From NCBI GenBank assembly GCA_036850595.1, contig CM072154.1, positions 5,073,010-5,137,009 of the forward strand: a stretch of DNA of 64,000 bases, in the 5' to 3' direction. The notes beneath the pieces are model-generated. The model searched no databases and was not told where the DNA came from. It was given only the letters and a program-made list of their open reading frames with translations. This document shows, piece by piece, positions 58,425-64,000 of this stretch. How positions within the stretch are numbered: the stretch's first letter is position 1; each line of letters opens with the position of its first letter. The stretch is from Rhyacichthys aspro. Taxonomy: Eukaryota > Chordata > Actinopteri > Gobiiformes > Rhyacichthyidae. The translations under genes were made by a program, and so were the position numbers.

Positions 58425-58945
58425 TCAATTTCTTGACTTTTTTTTTTTTTTACTCTTGGGTTTAATTTGACAGTTTAATCACTAACAGCTTTTTTCAATT
58501 ACCATCTGTGAAAATATTAGACATGACCTAGGCTTTACAATTAAGGATTTTAATAGATGAGAATGATGAGGGATTTTGGTCAATCATAGCTCGCTTCCGG
58601 TAAAAAGGAATGCTCTCATTGGTTTACACTGATGTCAGCAACGAAGGCCTAGAAAATGGGTTATTCTGTTTTGTTATTTTACAGCAAAACAGCTCAAAAA
58701 ACGGAGAAAAAAAAAGGATCAATACAGTCTGCAACGGTAAACTCCAAAGCTGAAAGTTTCAGGTAAGCTCTAAACTTTGATTTAATGTAACATATGAGTT
58801 TTTTGTGGTTAAAAAATAGATCAGATTTTCCTTTTTTTAAATAAAAGAAACAGGAAATGTTACTATGCTGCTGTTGGGGGAGAGTGGTGGGGCTGAGGGA
58901 TGGACGGCAAAAATAAAATTGGGTACTGGACCCTTAAGCTTACCC
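58425..58945 (+). repeat. Dispersed repeat family R1, copy 5 (long form)
   Basis: This is the closest match to copy 2 (17440-17960). Shared modules are the poly-T start, GACCTAGGCTTTACAATTAA, GTTTACACTGATGTCAGCAAC, AACGGTAAACTCCAAAGCTG and TTAAATAAAAGAAACAGGAAA. It ends GGTACTGGACCCTTAAG. No coding frame. Confidence 0.7.
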
Positions 58946-59386
58946 CAAGTGCCTTGCATGGGTCAGATTTACCAAACTGTATCTTTGCATGAGGGACTAC
59001 TTCAGAGTTGTGTGGCCTTTTCCGCAGCATATTTACTAAAACTGCACAGGGTTTGGGGCTGAGCTGACAGACAACTCATTGAGCTTAAACACACAGCAGC
59101 TGTTGCTTAAAGCCCAGATACATTCACCTGAAAGCAGCTGTGTGGCACTGCAATCTTTGAGTCAATTTGAAAAGCAACCTTGTTTTGCCTTGGCTCAGCT
59201 GGGCGTGGTATGCCTTGGTTTTTATTCTCCAAGAGAAGCTAAAAGAAATGCCCGGAGAAAGGAAAGCACGAGTATTTATTTATTTAGCTCCTAGATCACA
59301 TGATTAACACCACTCAGACATATATTCAGAACCAACGTTGGGCACTCCGCCTGATCTGCTGTGTACCGTCAGGTGTCCTTGATGTA

Positions 59387-59878
59387 CACTGCCTGACCAA
59401 AACAAAAGTCGCCACCTGGATTTAACTATAAGTACGAGCCTCCTATTGGATAATTGCTGCATGGTATTTAAACCCAACTGAATGACCAGGCTGTTCCATC
59501 GATGGATTTCTTCTTCCCTGATGGCACGGACATTTTCCAAGATGACAATGCCAGGATTCATCGGGCTCACATTGTGAAAGAGTGGTTCAGGGAGCATGAG
59601 GCATCATTTTCACACATGGATTGGCCACTACAGAGTCCAGATCTTAACCCCATTGAGAATCTTTGGGATGTGCTGGAGAAGGCTTTGCGCAATGGTTGAC
59701 TCTCCCATCATCAATACAAGATCTTGGTGAAAAATGAACACGGGATTGAAATAAATCTTTCGACATTGCAAAAGCTTGGTGAGACAATGCAACAGTGAAT
59801 GTGTGCTGCAATCAAAGCTAACAAAATATTAGAGCATGTGACCTTTTTTTTGTGGCGACTTTTTTTTTGCTCATGAGT
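59387..59878 (+). mobile_element. Tc1/mariner-like element, internally deleted, 492 bp
   Basis: The left end (CACTGCCTGACCAAAACAAA then AGTCGCCAC) is mirrored on the right by GTGGCGACTTTTTTTTTGCTC. The right terminus is partly decayed. Only the C-terminal third of a transposase remains (59502-59699). The element lacks the DNA-binding domain and first catalytic Asp, so it is non-autonomous. Confidence 0.85.
59502..59699 (+). pseudogene. Tc1/mariner transposase C-terminal fragment
   Basis: The 65-residue frame contains FQDDNARIHRA, with the second catalytic Asp, and QSPDLNPIENLWDVLE, with the catalytic Glu. Counting from the Asp before Asn, 36 residues separate it from the Glu, so it fits DD36E spacing rather than the classical DD34E. 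The N-terminal helix-turn-helix and first Asp have been deleted. The ATG is internal and not a true start. It is a dead remnant within the element at 59387-59878. Confidence 0.85.
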
Positions 59879-59935
59879 TTCTGGACAAACTTAAGCACTT
59901 AACAATGTATTTCCAGGAGGTAGATCCTTCTATGG

Positions 59936-60671
59936 CACACATGTCAAACTCAAGGCCCGGGGGCCAAATGCGGCCCTTTGCAGTGTTTTATGTGGCCCTT
60001 CAGCACATTTGGATAGTGATATTTTTGGCACTAGGTTTTAATGGATTTTATTTTTGCTACAAAGATAAATAAAACCTGTTGAAATTAAACTAATACCTCT
60101 TCAAATTCAACTAAAACCTGTACAAATTCAACTAAAACCTGTTCATATTCAACTAAAAACTTTTCAAATTCAACTAAAACCTGTTCAAATTCAACTAAAA
60201 ACTTTTCAAATTCAACTAAAACCTGTTCAAATTCAACTAAAACCTGTACAAATTCAACTAAAACCTGTTCATATTCAACTAAAAACTTTTCAAATTCAAC
60301 TAAAACCTGTTCAAATTCAACTAAAAACTTTTCAAATTCAACTAAAACCTGTTCAAATTCAACTAAAACCTGTTCATATTCAACTAAAACCTGTTCAAAT
60401 TCAACTAAAACCTGTTCAAATCCAATTCAAACCAATTCAAATCCATCTAAAACCAGTTCAATTCTGACTTAAACCTGTTCAAGTCCAACAAAAACCTGCA
60501 AACTACAAACAGCTTCTATAAAAGGAGGAAATTCATGTTAAAAGACTTAAATGAAGATGAAATCTCGCATCCAAACTTTTATAAAAGCTTCCAAATGTCA
60601 TCATCTTTGGCCCCAGAAAGGATTCTGATTAACTATTGTGGCCCCTCACCATTTTGAGTTTGACACCACTG
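59936..60671 (-). mobile_element. Minisatellite-bearing hAT-like element, copy E, perfect 8-bp TSD
   Basis: TTCTATGG is found at 59928-59935 and 60672-60679. It starts CACACATGTCAAACTC and ends GAGTTTGACACCACTG. The hinge is TTTTTGCTACAAAGATAAAT near 60051. The main arm (about 60075-60500) has about 20 units of TTCAAATTCAACTAAAACCTG type, with a 126-bp, six-unit higher-order block repeated from 60116 and 60242. No coding capacity. Confidence 0.95.
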
Positions 60672-60729
60672 TTCTATGGCTTGGCTGTATTCACTAAAAA
60701 CAGTACTAAAATACAGGAGTATTTGAGTG

Positions 60730-61135
60730 TGTGAATTTTGTGCCAGAGGAGGTGGCAGGAGGAGCGTTTAACACCTGTACGTCGCATCACCTCACAGCCT
60801 CTCAGCCACTCTTCTCGACGAGACGCCACTTTGTTCAACAGGCTGAAAATGGAGTCGACTCCCGCTGCGTCCCAGTGCGGCGCACACGGCGGGTCCGGGG
60901 GGAGTACATTTCAACACTCCACATGAATAATAGCCGCGCTTTTGTATTGAGGAAAATGTTTTTTCGGCGCTCTCCCGGTTTTCTTTACAATGCGCGCCTC
61001 TCCGGAGACCGCGGTGCTCACCACAGGGGGACACTTCTTTAAAGTAAAGACATTGACCTTTACAAATAGAGTTGGAGCGCGGCCAACGCTGCTGCTGCTT
61101 ACTATCGGTGTATCGCCATATGGAGCGGTGAGTTT
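60730..61135 (+). promoter_or_regulatory. CpG-rich block with a donor-like site; possible promoter or first exon
   Basis: CpG dinucleotides are visibly dense from 60770 to 61085. A strong donor-like GCG|GTGAGT has its GT at 61128-61129, seven bases after an ATG at 61119 (CATATGGAGCG). A longer frame (from 60849, MESTPAASQCGAHGG) is open for 26 codons and resembles nothing known. It could be a CpG-island promoter of a plus-strand gene extending right, or a conserved non-coding element. The sequence alone does not decide. Confidence 0.3.
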
Positions 61136-62022
61136 ATGCCACAAATAGAGCAGCCGGCAGCACGCTAAATGGGAGCTTTTTGTTTTCCATCATCTCTCAT
61201 TTTCCAGCACTTTTAGGAGGGGAAAAGGTGGATATTGGAAACAAACTTTGATGACACAGGCTAAAACTTTTCATAAAAAACCCAATGATGATAAATGCTG
61301 GAGTCTAAAAGGGCTTTTAAGAGTGTGAAATAGAATCCCCTCTGTAAACAGAAGGCGGAAATTGAGGCTTCCGCTGGAAAGAAACTAAACTTGGGAACTT
61401 TTCAACTACAGATAACAAAGGGCCTGAATACATTATAGGCTTAGATACAATGCTTTATAGTAAATTAAATTCAGTAGTCAACAAAACAAAATCAAAACCC
61501 AAAACCCTACCTATTAGGAGGTCGAAGAAAGGATCAGATTGCTTAAAAGTCTGCTAGAGTACTATTTGAGTAAAATTGGTAGAAGTCTTATAAGTCTGGA
61601 CTTTTTCTCATCTGCATGACCAGCCATCTATTCTTTTTTTATCCCATACAAAGAATTAGACCGGTCTCTTTTGGTTTGAGTTTGATTTCCAGGAAGAGGA
61701 AGAAGTAGTAACAAAATCAATAAGAATTCAGGGGGCAAGAAAACTTACAACTAATCGGAAAAATAAAGCAACGCAATCTGAAAGCCCACTGTTTTAGACA
61801 AAGAGTATTATTGGTCAGGTAAGCTAGCTGAAGATAGCTACGGGGCCACACAGGAAAAGAAACATTTGATGTGATATGAGTATTTGATTTTCATTTATAG
61901 ATCACAATATTCTGGGTGTTTTATTTTTTTTAAACTTCCACCAGAGCCTCTTTCCCACACTGGACTCCACTTGACTCACTCACTCACAGCAAAAAAAAAC
62001 CAAAAAAAAAAACGAGGCTATG
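61136..62022. other. No gene recognised
   Basis: A/T-rich unique-looking sequence. If 60730-61135 is a first exon this would be its intron. No further exon was found. Confidence 0.4.
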
Positions 62023-62030
62023 CCCTACAT

Positions 62031-62555
62031 TAAACATGTCAAACTCAAGGCCCGGGGGCCAAATGCGGCCCTTTGCAATGTTTTATGTGGCCCTTAAAAA
62101 CATTTAGTATTTTACATTTTTGGCACTAGGTCTGAACAGGTTTGAGGTGGATTTGAACAGGTTTTAGATGGGTTTTTTTGCTACAAAGATTAACCTCCCA
62201 CTACCTACTACAACCTGTTGAATCCTACTAAAACTTGTTCAAATTGGACTAAAACCTGTTCAAATAAATGTAAATCCTGTTCAAATCCAACTAAAACCTG
62301 TTCAAATCCATCTAAATCCTGTTCAAATCCAACTTAAACCTGTTCAAATCCAACTAAAAGCTCTTCAAATCATCTAACATCTGTTCCAGTCCGCCTAAAT
62401 CCCGTTCAAATCCACCTAAAACTTGTTCAAATCTGAGTAAAACATGTTCACAAATTAAGATGAAATCTCACATTCAAAATTTTATCTCCTTCGGCCCCTG
62501 AAAGGATTCATTTTAACTATTGCGGCCCCTCACCAATTTGAGTTTGACACCACTG
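62031..62555 (-). mobile_element. Minisatellite-bearing hAT-like element, copy F, perfect 8-bp TSD
   Basis: CCCTACAT lies at 62023-62030 and 62556-62563. It starts TAAACATGTCAAACTC and ends GAGTTTGACACCACTG. The short arm (CTGAACAGG...GGATTTGAACAGG) is followed by the hinge (TTTTTTTGCTACAAAGATTAA) and about eleven main-arm units of TTCAAATCCAACTAAAACCTG type. No coding capacity. Confidence 0.95.
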
Positions 62556-62563
62556 CCCTACAT

Positions 62564-63239
62564 TAAACAAACAAGCCTCAGAAGCAGCTTTTTTTTTTTT
62601 TTTAAATAAATGCAACAGCAACAGAGGCAATTAACAACTTCAAATCTCAAAACATTCTGGATTGAAAGTCAAGGTGGAATATCCCGAGATCTCAAAAGCA
62701 CTATAAAAATCATGTGAAGGTGACTGTCTGAGGTGAAAAAAATAAAAAATAAAATAATATTTAAAAAATGAAAAGACAAACGGGCTTCTTTTCTTTTGCC
62801 CTTGTAGTGATTTGGCGTTCAGATAATGCCTTGAGTCTGCCCTGCACTGATGCATTTCTGATACTACCTAGAAAGTGAGTCGTCATTATGAACACTCAAC
62901 TAAAGTGAATAATCGATTTGCTTTGCACACTGTTGATGCCATATCTCATGCTGCAACTTGAAAAAACAATGTGTGCCCATTGACTAAAACATGTGTTACT
63001 TCCTGTTGAATCCCATTATTTTCCATCCAGTAATATCCACAGAGCACAGAGCCGTTTGATGCTTTTGTAGCTCACTTCGAAGCATTTTCTAGCTCCATCC
63101 ATTTGGAAGTTTAAACATTAAATATACAACAGATGAATCTGAGCTGGAATCAATTTTTGAGCTGTTCTTTATACATGATTTTTCTGCATTCTTTTCTATT
63201 CAAGTGACTTGCTTAGATACACGCCCTTTTTTTTTTTTT
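62564..63239. other. No gene recognised
   Basis: Contains poly-T tracts near 62590-62603 and 63228-63243. The open frame at 62640-62855 is unsupported. Confidence 0.4.
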
Positions 63240-63345
63240 TTTTAATTGGCAGTGTAGATTCACCTACATGCATGTCTTATGGGAGGAAGCCAGAGAAAAA
63301 CCTCAGTAGGAAATGCAGAATCCTCACAGAAAGCCCATTCCTGAT
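63240..63345. repeat. Fragment of the 31690-32035 type dispersed repeat
   Basis: Modules TTCACCTACATGCATGTCTT, GGGAGGAAGCCAGAGAAA and AATCCTCACAGAAAGCCC follow the same order as in the long copy at 31690-32035. Confidence 0.55.
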
Positions 63346-63626
63346 CTGGTGAACTGCTTTCATCCCAGTCCGACTCCCAGACTCCCGCCCACAGAAACCT
63401 GTGCTAGACCCCGACCAGTTGCCAGGGCCAACCGGTCGGCTGTGTGGAGCTTTTATCTGTGCTGATATACAGACATGAAGAGAGAGGGAGAGACGCCCAA
63501 CAGCTCACATCACAGAAGCTGCCTTTTCTTTACCAAATCGTCTACTTTTTACACACTTGCATCATAAAAAATACTGTAGAGAACACACTTGTCAAAACAT
63601 AAAAGGCATTGCTAGACTTGCATTGT

Positions 63627-63703
63627 CAAGATTCTGAAGAGGGAATAGAAGATCGTGGCACCTTTCCAGCATGTCCTTTGGATTTGGATGAGCCACCTGG
63701 GCC
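63627..63703 (-). CDS. Low-confidence candidate terminal exon on the minus strand
   Basis: On the minus strand a pyrimidine-rich tract ends in a good acceptor (TCTTTCTGTCTGCAG at about 63718-63704). It is followed by a frame reading GPGGSSKSKGHAGKVPRSSI, then PSSES and a stop near 63626 if entered in phase 1. No poly(A) signal is clear downstream. A gene would have to begin to the right of the window. I recognise no family. This is reported only because the acceptor is good. Confidence 0.2.
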
Positions 63704-63719
63704 TGCAGACAGAAAGACT

Positions 63720-64000
63720 TGAGTACACAAAGTGGGAGGACTAGTCCAGCTGGTGAGATATACAGAGCTCGTCATGCCAGTCCCAGTAGATTTCCAATCA
63801 CAATGCGTTACACTCACTGCCTGACTCATTTTCTCTCAGGCTTAATGAAGGACCACAGTATTGCAGCAGTCACACTCCTCTTAGGATGGTATTTTCCAGG
63901 AAAGTTCCAGGACTTTTTCTTGACGTTCCAGGACAAGATCATCTTATTAACACTTCAGATTTATTCAAACATTTCATATGGTGTAGGGTTCATGTGTAGC
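63720..64000. other. No gene recognised
   Basis: Unique-looking sequence up to the window end. It could be intron of the candidate minus-strand gene. Nothing else seen. Confidence 0.35.

Noticed and set aside
1..64000. tRNA, rRNA, CRISPR, operon or phage-type systems
   Set aside because: I saw no cloverleaf-like tRNA genes, no rRNA, and no spaced direct repeats of CRISPR type. The window is eukaryotic, so operons, ribosome binding sites and prokaryotic defence systems do not apply.

Overview
This 64 kb window is vertebrate nuclear DNA, most likely from a teleost fish. The signs are short GT-AG introns, a TATA/Inr promoter, (AC)n and A/T-rich microsatellites, an L2/CR1-type LINE remnant, and many cut-and-paste DNA transposon remnants (hAT, Tc1/mariner, pogo/Tigger, PIF/Harbinger) of kinds common in fish. 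The window is gene-poor. Most of the long open reading frames are chance or repeat-derived.

Only one complete gene can be assembled from the sequence. It is a four-exon, plus-strand gene at about 5.10-6.68 kb. It has a TATA box, an initiator, a non-coding first exon, three coding exons separated by phase-0 introns, and a polyadenylation signal. It encodes a 129-residue secreted, cysteine-free (mature form), helix-rich protein that I do not recognise. IRF/ISRE-like sequences lie just upstream of its TATA box, and a 21-bp minisatellite lies upstream of those. A second, weaker gene signal is a CpG-rich segment at about 3.2-3.45 kb, with a candidate first coding exon on the minus strand. If real, that gene would extend leftward out of the window. 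Two low-confidence exon or promoter candidates lie near the right end (60.7-61.1 kb and 63.6-63.7 kb).

The rest is intergenic or intronic DNA. The main theme is a family of about 0.5-0.7 kb hAT-like elements. Complete copies are at 34.3, 41.5, 57.4, 59.9 and 62.0 kb, and a broken copy lies at 43.7-44.8 kb. Their ends and 8-bp target-site duplications can be read directly. Inside, each copy carries 21-bp minisatellite units arranged as two opposed arms around a short hinge. The 43.7-44.8 kb copy has the expansion on the opposite arm and is interrupted by a solo LTR with a 4-bp target duplication. A free-standing array of the same 21-bp unit sits at 4.4-4.9 kb, just upstream of the secreted-protein gene.

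Other repeats are hAT elements at 18.3, 19.2 and 31.4 kb; a Harbinger-like element with a MADF-coding exon at 52.9 kb; a pogo/Tigger-like element at 22.8 kb; internally deleted Tc1-like copies at 55.6 and 59.4 kb; an inverted pair of coding-like elements at 11.0 and 23.4 kb; and five same-strand copies of a dispersed repeat I cannot name. Several repeat-free, CpG-containing blocks (about 9.0, 24.1, 29.7, 32.2, 38.2, 43.1 and 54.8 kb) look like candidate conserved non-coding elements, but this can only be tested by comparison with other genomes.
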